A stretch of 62,407 nucleotides of DNA, from positions 1 to 62,407 of the forward strand of contig JAFQEZ010000033.1 in assembly GCA_017398805.1 (NCBI GenBank), read 5' to 3'. This DNA is from Bacteroidaceae bacterium. GTDB lineage: Bacteria; Bacteroidota; Bacteroidia; Bacteroidales; Bacteroidaceae. The translations under genes were made by a program, and so were the position numbers. Below the pieces are notes generated by a model. That model saw only the letters and a program-made list of their open reading frames with translations. It ran no database searches and had not been told where the DNA came from. Position 1 is the stretch's first letter; every line of letters begins with the position of its first letter. This document shows, piece by piece, positions 15,856-25,318 of the stretch.

Positions 15856-17649
15856 ATGAATATTGAATCAACAGTAGTACAGAGTACCGTAGAAGCAATA
15901 AAGAGCCTCTATGGTGCAGATTTCAATGCAGAGAAGATACAGTTGCAGAAAACACGTAAGGAGTTTGAAGGAGATTTTACGCTTGTAGTATTCCCGTTCC
16001 TTTCGCTATCAAAGAAAAAGCCCGAGGATACAGCACAGGAGATAGGTGAATACCTGAAAGCGAACCAGCCTGTAGTGTCTGCATTCAACGTGGTCAAAGG
16101 TTTCCTGAACCTCTCCATTTCAACGGATTACTGGATTGAGTTGCTAAAAAACATCGACAATACAGAGAAATGGGGTACAGTTGCGGCCACAGAGACATCG
16201 CCATTGGTAATGGTAGAATACTCATCACCGAACACCAACAAGCCTCTGCACTTGGGACATATACGTAATAACCTGCTCGGATATGCGCTCTCGAACATCA
16301 TCGCAGCCAACGGCAACCGTGTCGTGAAGACAAACATCGTGAATGACCGAGGCATACACATATGCAAGTCAATGCTTGCATGGCAAAAGTGGGGCGAAGG
16401 TGCAACACCGGAGAGCGCAGGCAAGAAGGGCGATCACCTCATCGGTGACTATTATGTAGCGTTTGACAAGCACTACAAGGCAGAACTTGCAGAACTTATG
16501 GAGAAAGGCATGAGCAAAGAGGAGGCTGAGGCTGCATCACCTCTCATGGGCGAGGCACGCGAGATGCTCGTGAAATGGGAAGCAGGTGACAAGGAGGTTC
16601 GCGCCCTGTGGGAGAAGATGAACAACTGGGTATATGAAGGTTTTGACGAGACATACAAGCGCCTTGGCGTAGACTTCGACAAGATATACTACGAAAGTGA
16701 CACATATCTTGTGGGCAAGGAGACAGTCCTTGAAGGACTTGAGAAAGGTCTCTTCTACCGCAGAGAGAACGGTTCCGTTTGGGCTGACCTCACAAACGAG
16801 GGTCTTGACGAGAAGCTTTTGCTCCGTAGCGACGGCACATCGGTTTACATGACACAGGATATCGGTACTGCACAGCTCCGTTTCCGCGACTACCCTATTG
16901 ACAAGATGGTATACGTTGTGGGCAACGAGCAGAACTACCACTTCCAGGTGCTCTCATTGTTGCTCGACCGGCTCGGTTTCTCATGGGGCAAGGGCCTTGT
17001 ACACTTCTCTTATGGTATGGTAGAGCTCCCTGAAGGAAAGATGAAGAGCCGCGAAGGCACTGTTGTGGATGCCGATGACCTTATGGACGAGATGATAAAC
17101 ACTGCAAGGGAGACATCGGAGGAACTCGGAGGCAAACTCAACGACCTAACGGCAGAGGAGAAGGCCGAAATCAACCGCATCATAGGTCTTGGTGCACTCA
17201 AATACTTCATGCTTAAGGTAGATGCACGCAAGAACATGCTCTTTAACCCTAAAGAGTCAATTGACTTCAACGGAAACACAGGTCCGTTCATACAGTACAC
17301 CTACGCACGTACACGCTCCATCGAACGCAAGGCTGCCGAGGCAGGAGTGAATGTCGATACGGCGAGTGCACCTGCGGGCATCAGTGAGAAGGAGTGCTCT
17401 ATCATACGTATACTGAACGAATTCCCGGCAGTGATACGTCAGGCAGGAACAGACTATTCGCCATCGGGCATTGCAAACTACACATATGACCTTGCAAAGG
17501 AGTACAACCAGTTCTATCACGACTACAGCATACTGCGCGAGGAGAACGAGGAGACCAAGGCCTTCCGCATACTGCTCACACGCAATGTAGGCAAGGTGAT
17601 AAAAACCGCGATGAACATCCTCGGCATTGAAGTTCCCGAGAGGATGTAA
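15856..17649 (+). CDS. argS: arginyl-tRNA synthetase
   Basis: A 597-residue class I synthetase that charges tRNA-Arg. The N-terminal Add-1 domain (about 1-90) is followed by SSPNTNKPLHLGH, with the HIGH motif at 131-135. The KMSKS-type motif is KMKSREG from Lys395. The C-terminal DALR anticodon-binding domain includes FIQYTYARTRSIERK and YNQFYHDYSILRE. It is the first gene of the plus-strand run, with rnhA 10 bp downstream. Confidence 0.96.
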   Translation: MNIESTVVQSTVEAIKSLYGADFNAEKIQLQKTRKEFEGDFTLVVFPFLSLSKKKPEDTAQEIGEYLKANQPVVSAFNVVKGFLNLSISTDYWIELLKNIDNTEKWGTVAATETSPLVMVEYSSPNTNKPLHLGHIRNNLLGYALSNIIAANGNRVVKTNIVNDRGIHICKSMLAWQKWGEGATPESAGKKGDHLIGDYYVAFDKHYKAELAELMEKGMSKEEAEAASPLMGEAREMLVKWEAGDKEVRALWEKMNNWVYEGFDETYKRLGVDFDKIYYESDTYLVGKETVLEGLEKGLFYRRENGSVWADLTNEGLDEKLLLRSDGTSVYMTQDIGTAQLRFRDYPIDKMVYVVGNEQNYHFQVLSLLLDRLGFSWGKGLVHFSYGMVELPEGKMKSREGTVVDADDLMDEMINTARETSEELGGKLNDLTAEEKAEINRIIGLGALKYFMLKVDARKNMLFNPKESIDFNGNTGPFIQYTYARTRSIERKAAEAGVNVDTASAPAGISEKECSIIRILNEFPAVIRQAGTDYSPSGIANYTYDLAKEYNQFYHDYSILREENEETKAFRILLTRNVGKVIKTAMNILGIEVPERM

Positions 17650-17659
17650 TCCTTGAATT

Positions 17660-18280
17660 ATGGCCAAGAAACGTTACTATGTAGTCTGGAATGGTGTTAA
17701 GCCCGGCATATACGGCACATGGCAGGAGTGCGAGGCTCAGATAAAGGGTGTCAAACAGGCACTCTACAAGTCGTTCTACACTATTGAAGAGGCAGAAAAG
17801 GCATACTCCTCATCTCCGTGCAACTACATCGGAAGCAAGGCCAAAGAGATCAAGATGCCCAAAGAGTTGCCTGCAACAGTCTTAAGGAATGCATTGGCTG
17901 TAGATGCTGCTTGCAGCGGCAACCCCGGCATGATGGAGTACAGAGGCGTATATATCGGCACAGGAGAGGAGATATTCCACTTCGGGCCGATATTCGGCAC
18001 AAACAACATAGGGGAGTTCCTGGCAATCGTGCACGGTCTGGCGCTGTTGAAGCAGAAAGGTCTTGATATCCCCATCTACTCCGACAGCCGTAACGCCCTT
18101 CTGTGGGTTAAGCAGAAGGCATGCAAGACAAAGCTTCCACGCGACAACAGCAGCGAAGAACTGTTCGGATATATCGACAGGGCCGAGAAATGGTTACGCG
18201 ACAACAGCTATACGACAACCCTTATAAAATGGGAGACGGACCAATGGGGAGAGATTCCTGCTGATTTCGGCAGGAAATAA
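17660..18280 (+). CDS. rnhA: ribonuclease H with N-terminal viroplasmin domain
   Basis: A 206-residue RNase HI that removes RNA from RNA-DNA hybrids. The N-terminal hybrid-binding (caulimovirus viroplasmin-like) domain spans about 4-47 (YYVVWNGVKPGIYGTW). The catalytic domain has Asp82 in VDAACSGNPG, Glu in NIGEFLAIVHG, Asp in YSDSRNA and the final Asp in PADFGRK. The missing T/S-x-G pattern of classical RNase HI (here SGNPG) is normal for this subgroup. It is tightly linked to argS. Confidence 0.92.
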   Translation: MAKKRYYVVWNGVKPGIYGTWQECEAQIKGVKQALYKSFYTIEEAEKAYSSSPCNYIGSKAKEIKMPKELPATVLRNALAVDAACSGNPGMMEYRGVYIGTGEEIFHFGPIFGTNNIGEFLAIVHGLALLKQKGLDIPIYSDSRNALLWVKQKACKTKLPRDNSSEELFGYIDRAEKWLRDNSYTTTLIKWETDQWGEIPADFGRK

Positions 18281-18327
18281 GAAGAGATCAAAACCCGTAA
18301 GGACTCACAGACACAACAGAGAAGATC

Positions 18328-20175
18328 ATGAAAGAGAGAACACTATTCATAATAAAATACTACTTCTCACTGATTGGCTTGTCGGTACTCTACAAGCCAC
18401 TGTTCCTGATGTTCAACAACGGAGATACAGCTTGTTCCATCGGTGATTATTTCAATGTTGCCACAAATGGACTGCTACATGACTTCGCTGTTGCCGGATA
18501 CTTCACGATAATACCGTTACTGCTGATAATGGTATCACTTTTCAAGGAGATTCCGATGCGAAAGATACTCACCTGCTACAACTGGGGAGTCGCATTCCTT
18601 TTCACATTGGCATTCCTTGCCGACATGACACTCTACCCCTATTGGGGAGTGAAACTTGATGCTTCGGTACTAATATATCTCGATTCTCCGCTCAATGCAT
18701 TTGCCAGCATTACAATATGGCACTTCCTGCTGTTGCTGCTTCTCCTTGCAGGAGGAACATACGGCATATTCCGTCTGCTGAAACTGTTCTGCGAAAAGGA
18801 GTACCAGCCCATGTCCAAAGAGCTGAAACCGCTTGCAACAAGCCGTTGGACCATGCTCGGTGCAGGAATCCTAATAGGAGGCGTGATGTTCATCGGAATA
18901 AGAGGCGGAGTCACGGAATCCACAAACAACATCGGCTCGGTCTACTTCAGCGACAAGCAGATACTGAACCATTCCGCCGTAAACCCGATATTCAGTTTCC
19001 TATACTCACTCATGCATACAGAGGATTTCAGGAAAGAGTACACATTCTTCGAGGAGGAAGAGCGTGCAGCCATTTTCAACGGGCTCTATCCGCATGACGA
19101 ACAGATTACCGACACATTGTTTACGACAAGAAGGCCTAATATAATCACAATAGTCCTTGAGGGGATGAGTGCCGAACTCATTGAAGAACTCGGCGGAATG
19201 AAAGGGGTTACACCAAATTTCAACCGCCTGGCCAGAGAGGGCGTTCTCTTCACCAACTGCCATGCAAACAGTTTCAGGACCGACAGAGGACTCATCTGTG
19301 CACTGAGCGGCTACCCCTCGTTCCCAAAGACATCGGTAATGAAGTCAACCACTAAGAGCCAGAAACTGCCATCGCTGGCTTCGGCTCTTGCAAACGAAGG
19401 CTATACGAACACATTCATATATGGCGGCGATATCAACTTCACAAACATGAGAGGATATCTCTACTCTACCGGCTACCGGACGCTGATTGCCGACGAAGAT
19501 TTCACTTCAGCGGAGCGCAGCACCCACCAATGGGGCGCAGGAGACGACATTACATTCAATAGATTGTACGAGACCGTCAAGTCGCAGAAGAGTTCCCCAT
19601 GGCACATAACGCTGCTGACACTCAGCAGCCACGAGCCATGGAGTGTACCGTACAACAGGATTCCGGGTGACGAGATCGCCAACTCATTCGCATTCACCGA
19701 TGAAGAGTTAGGCAAATTCATCGACCGCCTGAAACAGACTGAAGAGTGGAAAAACACCCTTGTAATCTGCATCAGCGACCATACTCTAGCACGATACCCC
19801 GAGGGCTCCAAGCAGAGCGACATCAACCGTAACCGTATACCGCTCCTGTTCTTGGGAGGAGTAATAAAGGAGCCGAAAAGAATTGAAGCAATATGCAACC
19901 AGTCGGACCTTGTCGGGACCATACTGCCGCAGTTGGGAATATCAAATGCTCCATTCCCGTTCAGCCGCAACATACTCGGTCCAGGATACACCTACCCGTT
20001 TGCATATCACTGTTTCAATAACGGATTCACATTTATAGACGGCACCGGCATTTCGGTATTCGACCTTGACAGCCGCAAGGCAATCCATAACGAACCTGCA
20101 GATGGAGGCAAACAGCGCCTGGATAGGGCGAAGGCAATACTTCAGACAACATATTTTGATTTCTACAATAAATAA
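18328..20175 (+). CDS. LtaS-like membrane phosphotransferase (sulfatase fold), copy 1
   Basis: A 615-residue protein with about five N-terminal membrane segments (to about residue 195) and an extracytoplasmic alkaline-phosphatase-superfamily domain. The metal/catalytic sites are IVLEGMSAE (Glu), SFRTDRG with Thr318 as likely nucleophile, SSHEPW and ISDHT. Family members move phosphoglycerol (LtaS, OpgB) or phosphoethanolamine from a phospholipid to a glycan. A Gram-negative host argues against lipoteichoic acid. With the neighbouring GT2, GT90 and a second LtaS-like gene, a role in decorating LPS or another surface glycan is inferred. It starts 47 bp after rnhA. Confidence 0.87.
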   Translation: MKERTLFIIKYYFSLIGLSVLYKPLFLMFNNGDTACSIGDYFNVATNGLLHDFAVAGYFTIIPLLLIMVSLFKEIPMRKILTCYNWGVAFLFTLAFLADMTLYPYWGVKLDASVLIYLDSPLNAFASITIWHFLLLLLLLAGGTYGIFRLLKLFCEKEYQPMSKELKPLATSRWTMLGAGILIGGVMFIGIRGGVTESTNNIGSVYFSDKQILNHSAVNPIFSFLYSLMHTEDFRKEYTFFEEEERAAIFNGLYPHDEQITDTLFTTRRPNIITIVLEGMSAELIEELGGMKGVTPNFNRLAREGVLFTNCHANSFRTDRGLICALSGYPSFPKTSVMKSTTKSQKLPSLASALANEGYTNTFIYGGDINFTNMRGYLYSTGYRTLIADEDFTSAERSTHQWGAGDDITFNRLYETVKSQKSSPWHITLLTLSSHEPWSVPYNRIPGDEIANSFAFTDEELGKFIDRLKQTEEWKNTLVICISDHTLARYPEGSKQSDINRNRIPLLFLGGVIKEPKRIEAICNQSDLVGTILPQLGISNAPFPFSRNILGPGYTYPFAYHCFNNGFTFIDGTGISVFDLDSRKAIHNEPADGGKQRLDRAKAILQTTYFDFYNK

Positions 20176-20191
20176 CGGCAAAACCATTCAT

Positions 20192-21013
20192 ATGAAAGAG
20201 AGAAAGTTCACAATAGGAGTTGTCATCTCCACATACAACAGCCCGGCATGGTTAGAGAAGGTACTCTGGGGATATCTGTACCAGACACACCCTGCCGACG
20301 AGATTGTCATTGCCGACGATGGCTCACGCGATGATACACGCGCACTTATCGACAGTTTCAGGGATAGGCTCCCCATCAATCACGTATGGCAACCCGACGA
20401 AGGTTTCCAGAAATCACGTATCCTGAACAAAGCTCTTGTGGCAGCGACCGCCGACTATCTTATATTCACCGACCAGGATTGTATTCCACGCAAAGACTTC
20501 ATTGAAACGCATGTAAAATATGCACAAAAAGGATACATGCTGTCAGGAGGATACTTTAAGCTGCCGATGGATATAAGCAAACAGATAACACATGATGACA
20601 TCCAAAGCGGACGTGCATTCAGCTATGCATGGTTACGCAAACAGGGGCTGAAACGTTCATTCAAATGCACCAAACTATCGACATGGAAGTGGTTTACCGT
20701 CATGATGAACCACATAACACCGGCCGGAGCAACATGGAACGGCTGTAATGCATCGGGATGGAGAAGCGACATGCTTGAGATAAACGGATACAACGAAGAG
20801 ATGCAGTACGGTGGCCAGGACCGCGAATTCGGATTGAGGCTTGTGAACAAAGGTATCAAGACCAAACAGATACGATACAGCGCTATAGCCCTGCATCTTG
20901 ACCACAAACGCCCATACAAGACCAAAGAGACGATGGAGAAGAATATCGGTATACGCAGAGAGACAAAACGTACCGGTATCATACAGACACCTCACGGAAT
21001 CAAAAAGCTATAA
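20192..21013 (+). CDS. glycosyltransferase family 2
   Basis: A 273-residue cytoplasmic GT2 enzyme. The frame is open from further upstream inside the preceding gene, but the family start is the ATG at 20192 (MKERKFTIGVVISTYN), 16 bp after the LtaS-like stop. Donor-binding sites are IADDGSRDD and FTDQDCIP. The C-terminal galactosyltransferase-type segment has NGCNASGWRSDM and YGGQDREFGLR, with the conserved acidic pair. Sugar and acceptor cannot be read from sequence. Its position between an LtaS-like enzyme and a GT90 enzyme suggests LPS-core or surface-glycan extension. Confidence 0.9.
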   Translation: MKERKFTIGVVISTYNSPAWLEKVLWGYLYQTHPADEIVIADDGSRDDTRALIDSFRDRLPINHVWQPDEGFQKSRILNKALVAATADYLIFTDQDCIPRKDFIETHVKYAQKGYMLSGGYFKLPMDISKQITHDDIQSGRAFSYAWLRKQGLKRSFKCTKLSTWKWFTVMMNHITPAGATWNGCNASGWRSDMLEINGYNEEMQYGGQDREFGLRLVNKGIKTKQIRYSAIALHLDHKRPYKTKETMEKNIGIRRETKRTGIIQTPHGIKKL

Positions 21014-21016
21014 TCA

Positions 21017-21982
21017 ATGGCAAGGACCCCAAAATTCGTATATTATATACGCGCTAACCTTATGCGGCTCACACCAAAGTTCATCTTACGGTCAAGGCTG
21101 AAGAATGCCCTTAAAGAGGTGGAGAACTCCCCGGAAAAGGAGTATCTGATGAGCCGTGTAAACTATTACAACAAACTGCAGGAGGGGGCTACATTGCCTG
21201 ACGACGCACCTGTTCTGAAGGAACACACGCTCAAGAACAAGAAGAGCGGAAGCGTATACTTCTACGACTCATATGAGGTAACAAGACATTTCCCCGACCA
21301 CCTGCGCTGGCTGCTCAAGGGAGGAGACGTGACAACCGTACCGCCACACCCCACCATTGTAAAAAGCCGTCCGATAGATGGGGAGAATGCCAATTCTGTT
21401 CTTCTGAAACTCAACAAGGTGCGACACTTCATCTTCGTGAAGGACAAGATTCCATTTGAACAGAAACATGACAAAATAATCTTCCGTGGCGATGCAAACG
21501 GAAAACCGGCACGTATAAGATTCTTTGAAAAGTGGTTCGGCCATCCCAAATGCGACATGATTGACACAGCAGGACACTCGAAGAACCCTGAGGAGTGGAA
21601 AGGCAAGGGAATGTCAATTGAGGCACACCTCAAATACAGGTATATTATGGCCCTTGAAGGTGTGGACGTTGCCACTAACCTAAAATGGGTGATGTCGAGT
21701 AACAGTATTGCAGTTATGCCGCGCCCTACATACGAGACATGGTTCATGGAAGGCAAACTTATCCCCAATTATCACTACATAGAGATAAAGCCCGACTACT
21801 CCGACCTTTTAGAACGCATTGAATATTACAATAACCACATTGACGAAGCGAATGAGATTATAAGACACGCGAATGAATATGCAGCACAGTTCCGCAACAA
21901 GAAGCGTGAAAGACTCATACAGCTTCTGGTAATGAACGAATACTTCAAACGTACCGGACAAGAACTTTCGGACGCACATTAA
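21017..21982 (+). CDS. glycosyltransferase family 90 (CAP10/LPS-modifying type)
   Basis: A 321-residue protein with the GT90 pattern: KIIFRGDANGKPAR, the KYRYIMALEGVDVA segment, LKWVMSSNSIAVMP and ETWFMEGKLIPNYHY, then KPDYSDLLERI. Bacterial members are annotated as lipopolysaccharide core glycosyltransferases. Fungal CAP10 is a xylosyltransferase. No membrane segment is seen. It starts 3 bp after the GT2 gene and ends 13 bp before the second LtaS-like gene, so the four are translationally close. Donor sugar unknown. Confidence 0.88.
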   Translation: MARTPKFVYYIRANLMRLTPKFILRSRLKNALKEVENSPEKEYLMSRVNYYNKLQEGATLPDDAPVLKEHTLKNKKSGSVYFYDSYEVTRHFPDHLRWLLKGGDVTTVPPHPTIVKSRPIDGENANSVLLKLNKVRHFIFVKDKIPFEQKHDKIIFRGDANGKPARIRFFEKWFGHPKCDMIDTAGHSKNPEEWKGKGMSIEAHLKYRYIMALEGVDVATNLKWVMSSNSIAVMPRPTYETWFMEGKLIPNYHYIEIKPDYSDLLERIEYYNNHIDEANEIIRHANEYAAQFRNKKRERLIQLLVMNEYFKRTGQELSDAH

Positions 21983-21995
21983 AGCAAAATAGACT

Positions 21996-24044
21996 ATGAG
22001 CCCAAAGGAGATATTTCAGAATATACGCTGCAAATCGGCCGCATATTGCAAAAAGGCCCGGTCATGGATGCGTAAGGAGATAGAGGAGAAAAATCTGGCA
22101 GTTTCAATAGCGCTGAATATTGCTCTTGCATACACATTGCTTATTGTATGCCAGTTCATCTTCATATTCATGAACTACGACCTCTACAGCGAGGCTTTCG
22201 CACACAATTCGTGGTGGCTTCTCACAAAAGGTTCACTGCTTTTCGACACTTCGGCTGTATGCTATCTGAACGCACTGTATATCCTCTGCCTGCTGTTCCC
22301 ACTCCATTACAAGGAGGGCAAAATAATGCAGGGCATCACAAAGTGGGCATTCGTCATTCCCAACGCTTTGGGTGTCATCGTAAACTTGTGCGATTGCGTA
22401 TATGTACCTTTTACCGGCAGAAGGACCACATGGAGCGTTTTCAGGGAATTCCGGAACGAAGAGAACCTTGGTACGGTCTTCGGTAACGCAGCACTTGACC
22501 ACTGGTGGCTGGTTCTTATAGGTATTGCAATAATATGGCTCGTCTACAGGCTATACACACCTGCCATAAAACAGTACACTGATAAAAGAGAAATGAAAGG
22601 ATACTACCTATGGCATGTGTCGGCACTGCTGATTATGGCACCTATGCTTGTTTTCGGCATGCGTGGAGGCATCGGAAAGGATGTACGCCCGATAACATTG
22701 AGCAATGCAAACGCATATGTATCATCACCCACTGAAGCTCCGATCGTACTGAACACTCCGTTCACCATAATAAGGACAATCGGCAAGAAAGTCTTTAAAG
22801 AGAAACATTACTTCGAAGAAAATGAACTGGTGAAAATATTCAACCCGATACAGCAGTTTGCGCCACAGGAAAAACCGAACAGAAAGAATGTTGTTGTCAT
22901 CATTGTGGAGAGTTTCGGCAAGGAATACATAGGTGCTTACAATCCACGCAGCGGCGGTAGCCTGACACCATTCCTCGATTCACTGATAAAGAGAAGCAGG
23001 AGCTACAGATACTCCTATGGCAACGGAAAGAAAAGTATTGACGGCATGCCGTCGATACTCTCAAGTATCCCCATGTTTGTAGAACCGTTCTTCACGACAG
23101 AGGCATCCCTGAACAGAGTCAGCGGCATTGCCGGGGAACTCGGCAAGATAGGTTACAACACGGCATTCTTCCATGGCGCGCCAAATGGTTCTATGGGTTT
23201 CCAGGCCTTTGCAAATGCAACAGGGTTCGACAGATACTATGGACTTGACGAATATTGCGACTCGCCCAACCATAACGGCATGGATGACCATGACGGAACA
23301 TGGGCCATCTGGGACGAGCCGTTCTTGCAATACTATGCAGAATGCATGAACGGTATGCAGGAACCATTCATGACATCCGTCTTCACTGCATCGTCACATG
23401 ACCCGTTCAATATCCCCGATGAGTACCGCGGCAGATTCCGTGGCGGAAGTGACCCGTTCCTTAAATGCGTACAATATACCGACTACGCCCTTGAGCGTTT
23501 CTTTGCTTATGCCGAGAGACAGCCATGGTACAAGAACACTCTTTTCGTGATTACTGCCGACCATACGAACCACAGCAACGAGGCACGCTACAAGACCGCA
23601 GCCGGATGGTTCGAAGTACCGGTAATATTCTTCTCTCCAAACGGCGAAGCACCGTTTACTCCGGGAATGGACGAGGAAAAGATTGCACAACAGATTGACA
23701 TCATGCCGACTGTCCTTGAATACATCGGATACGACAAGCCGTTCCTTGCCTTTGGTAAAAGTCTGATATCGACGCCGGCAGAAGAGACATACGCAGTAAA
23801 CTTCACCAACGAGGTACACCAATACTATCAGGGAGATTATGTACTGCAATTTGACGGAGTGGAGGAAGACAAGAGCGTAGCCCTCTATAACCTCCGCAAC
23901 GATCAACTGATGAGAAACAACATTCTTGGACAGGAAGCTGTTCAGGAAGATATGGAGCGGAAGTTGAAGGCTATCATACAACAATACAACAACCGCATGC
24001 TCCATGACCGTCTAACTCCCGAAACTGACAACAACAAAAATTAA
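21996..24044 (+). CDS. LtaS-like membrane phosphotransferase (sulfatase fold), copy 2
   Basis: A 682-residue protein with about five membrane segments in the first 230 residues and a large extracytoplasmic phosphatase-fold domain. Key sites are VVIIVESFGKEY (metal Glu), KKSIDGMPS with Ser347 in the nucleophile position, ASSHDPFNI and ITADHTNH. It is only distantly related to copy 1 (18328-20175), which has Thr at the nucleophile position, so they probably use different acceptors instead of being a recent duplicate. A phosphoglycerol or phosphoethanolamine transfer onto a surface glycan is inferred from family and context. Confidence 0.87.
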   Translation: MSPKEIFQNIRCKSAAYCKKARSWMRKEIEEKNLAVSIALNIALAYTLLIVCQFIFIFMNYDLYSEAFAHNSWWLLTKGSLLFDTSAVCYLNALYILCLLFPLHYKEGKIMQGITKWAFVIPNALGVIVNLCDCVYVPFTGRRTTWSVFREFRNEENLGTVFGNAALDHWWLVLIGIAIIWLVYRLYTPAIKQYTDKREMKGYYLWHVSALLIMAPMLVFGMRGGIGKDVRPITLSNANAYVSSPTEAPIVLNTPFTIIRTIGKKVFKEKHYFEENELVKIFNPIQQFAPQEKPNRKNVVVIIVESFGKEYIGAYNPRSGGSLTPFLDSLIKRSRSYRYSYGNGKKSIDGMPSILSSIPMFVEPFFTTEASLNRVSGIAGELGKIGYNTAFFHGAPNGSMGFQAFANATGFDRYYGLDEYCDSPNHNGMDDHDGTWAIWDEPFLQYYAECMNGMQEPFMTSVFTASSHDPFNIPDEYRGRFRGGSDPFLKCVQYTDYALERFFAYAERQPWYKNTLFVITADHTNHSNEARYKTAAGWFEVPVIFFSPNGEAPFTPGMDEEKIAQQIDIMPTVLEYIGYDKPFLAFGKSLISTPAEETYAVNFTNEVHQYYQGDYVLQFDGVEEDKSVALYNLRNDQLMRNNILGQEAVQEDMERKLKAIIQQYNNRMLHDRLTPETDNNKN

Positions 24045-24050
24045 GATAAT

Positions 24051-24827
24051 ATGGCAACAATACTTTTCCCCTCCCCCATCTTTGGTCCAATAAAAAGCAG
24101 AAGACTCGGCATTTCGTTAGGCATAAACCTGTTACCGGGAGACGGAAAGGTATGTACATTCGATTGTATATACTGCGAATGCGGCTTCAATGCCGACCAC
24201 AAGCCGCACACCCGATTCCCGTCACGCGAACAAGTCAAGACCTCTCTTGAGGCAAAACTGAAAGAGATGAATAACGAAGGAGTTCTGCCGGACGTGCTCA
24301 CTTTTGCAGGTAATGGCGAGCCGACACTACATCCGCATTTCAACGCAATAATTGATGATACCTTGGAACTGCGTGACCGCTATTGTCCTGATGCCAAAGT
24401 CAGCGTGCTTAGCAATGCGACAATGATAACCAGACCGGAAGTGTTTGCTGCACTTGAGAAGGTTGACAACAATATACTCAAGCTCGATACTGTAGATGTT
24501 TCTTATATTGAACAGCTCGACCGTCCTGTAAACAGATATGATCTTGATGCGATTATAGAGAAGATGGCTGCGTTCAAAGGCAAAGCAATTGTACAGACAA
24601 TGTTTTTGAAGGGATGTGTCAACGGTTTTGACTTCAACAATACCGGTGAGAGATTCGTAAAGCCTTGGATTGAAGCGGTAAAACTTATATCACCACGCGA
24701 GGTGATGATATATACAATTGACCGCGAAACGCCACAAAAAGGATTAGAGAAGGCTACAGCCGAAGAACTTGACCGCATTGTCACCCTGCTTGAAAATGAG
24801 GGTATAAAAGCTTCGGCTGCATATTGA
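24051..24827 (+). CDS. radical SAM protein (COG0731-like)
   Basis: A 258-residue iron-sulfur enzyme with the radical SAM cluster motif in CTFDCIYCEC, followed by FAGNGEPTLHP (the GGE-type SAM-binding motif) and SNATMI. Extra Cys are few, so a single 4Fe-4S cluster is likely. The family includes predicted Fe-S oxidoreductases of unknown substrate, some acting in tRNA or protein modification. It starts 6 bp after the LtaS-like stop and closes the run. Whether it belongs functionally to the glycan cluster is unclear. A short palindrome (ttgaacagttcaa, from 24826) follows. Confidence 0.83.
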   Translation: MATILFPSPIFGPIKSRRLGISLGINLLPGDGKVCTFDCIYCECGFNADHKPHTRFPSREQVKTSLEAKLKEMNNEGVLPDVLTFAGNGEPTLHPHFNAIIDDTLELRDRYCPDAKVSVLSNATMITRPEVFAALEKVDNNILKLDTVDVSYIEQLDRPVNRYDLDAIIEKMAAFKGKAIVQTMFLKGCVNGFDFNNTGERFVKPWIEAVKLISPREVMIYTIDRETPQKGLEKATAEELDRIVTLLENEGIKASAAY

Positions 24828-24847
24828 ACAGTTCAAAAAGAGTATTG

Positions 24848-25318
24848 TCAGAAACCGAACAAGGCCGACAGCCCCACATAAGATGCCGTTATAAGGGCAT
24901 ACCTTATAAATTTTCCAGCAGTCATAACTGCTATCACCTTATACTTGTTCACGCGCATTATGCCCAATACCAGCAGAAGCACTTCGCCTATTACAGGCAC
25001 GAAGGAGATTCCGGCTGTCCAGTACCCGTACTTCTGAATCATGATGTCGGCACGTTTCATTCTCTTTTCAGGAATCTTGAACAAGGTTTTTATCCTCTCC
25101 TTGTTTGTAAGATATCCCAGCATGAAACATGTTATACCACCCAGCGTGTTACCCACAGTTGCAGCAACGGTCAAACCTAAAGCATCAAGTCCGATGCTCA
25201 GAAAGAACACAAGCAACACTTCACTTGTTATCGGCACGACAGTTCCTGCAAGGAACGCAAGCACCCCCATACCCAAATAACCATAATCCTTAAGAAGTTC
25301 AATAATTACCTCAACCAT
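24848..25318 (-). CDS. YqaA/DedA-type membrane protein
   Basis: About 156 residues from the preferred ATG at 25318 ([16 protein letters not shown]). An upstream in-frame codon at 25345 would lengthen the overlap with the preceding gene from 13 to 40 bp. It has four or five membrane segments, with the VTAGI-like FVPVIGEVLLLVLG and GNTLGGITCFMLG repeats of the SNARE-associated (VTT) family. Some members of this superfamily are now implicated in lipid-carrier flipping. No substrate is known for this branch. Last gene of the purD set. Confidence 0.85.
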   Translation of the reverse strand: MVEVIIELLKDYGYLGMGVLAFLAGTVVPITSEVLLVFFLSIGLDALGLTVAATVGNTLGGITCFMLGYLTNKERIKTLFKIPEKRMKRADIMIQKYGYWTAGISFVPVIGEVLLLVLGIMRVNKYKVIAVMTAGKFIRYALITASYVGLSALFGF

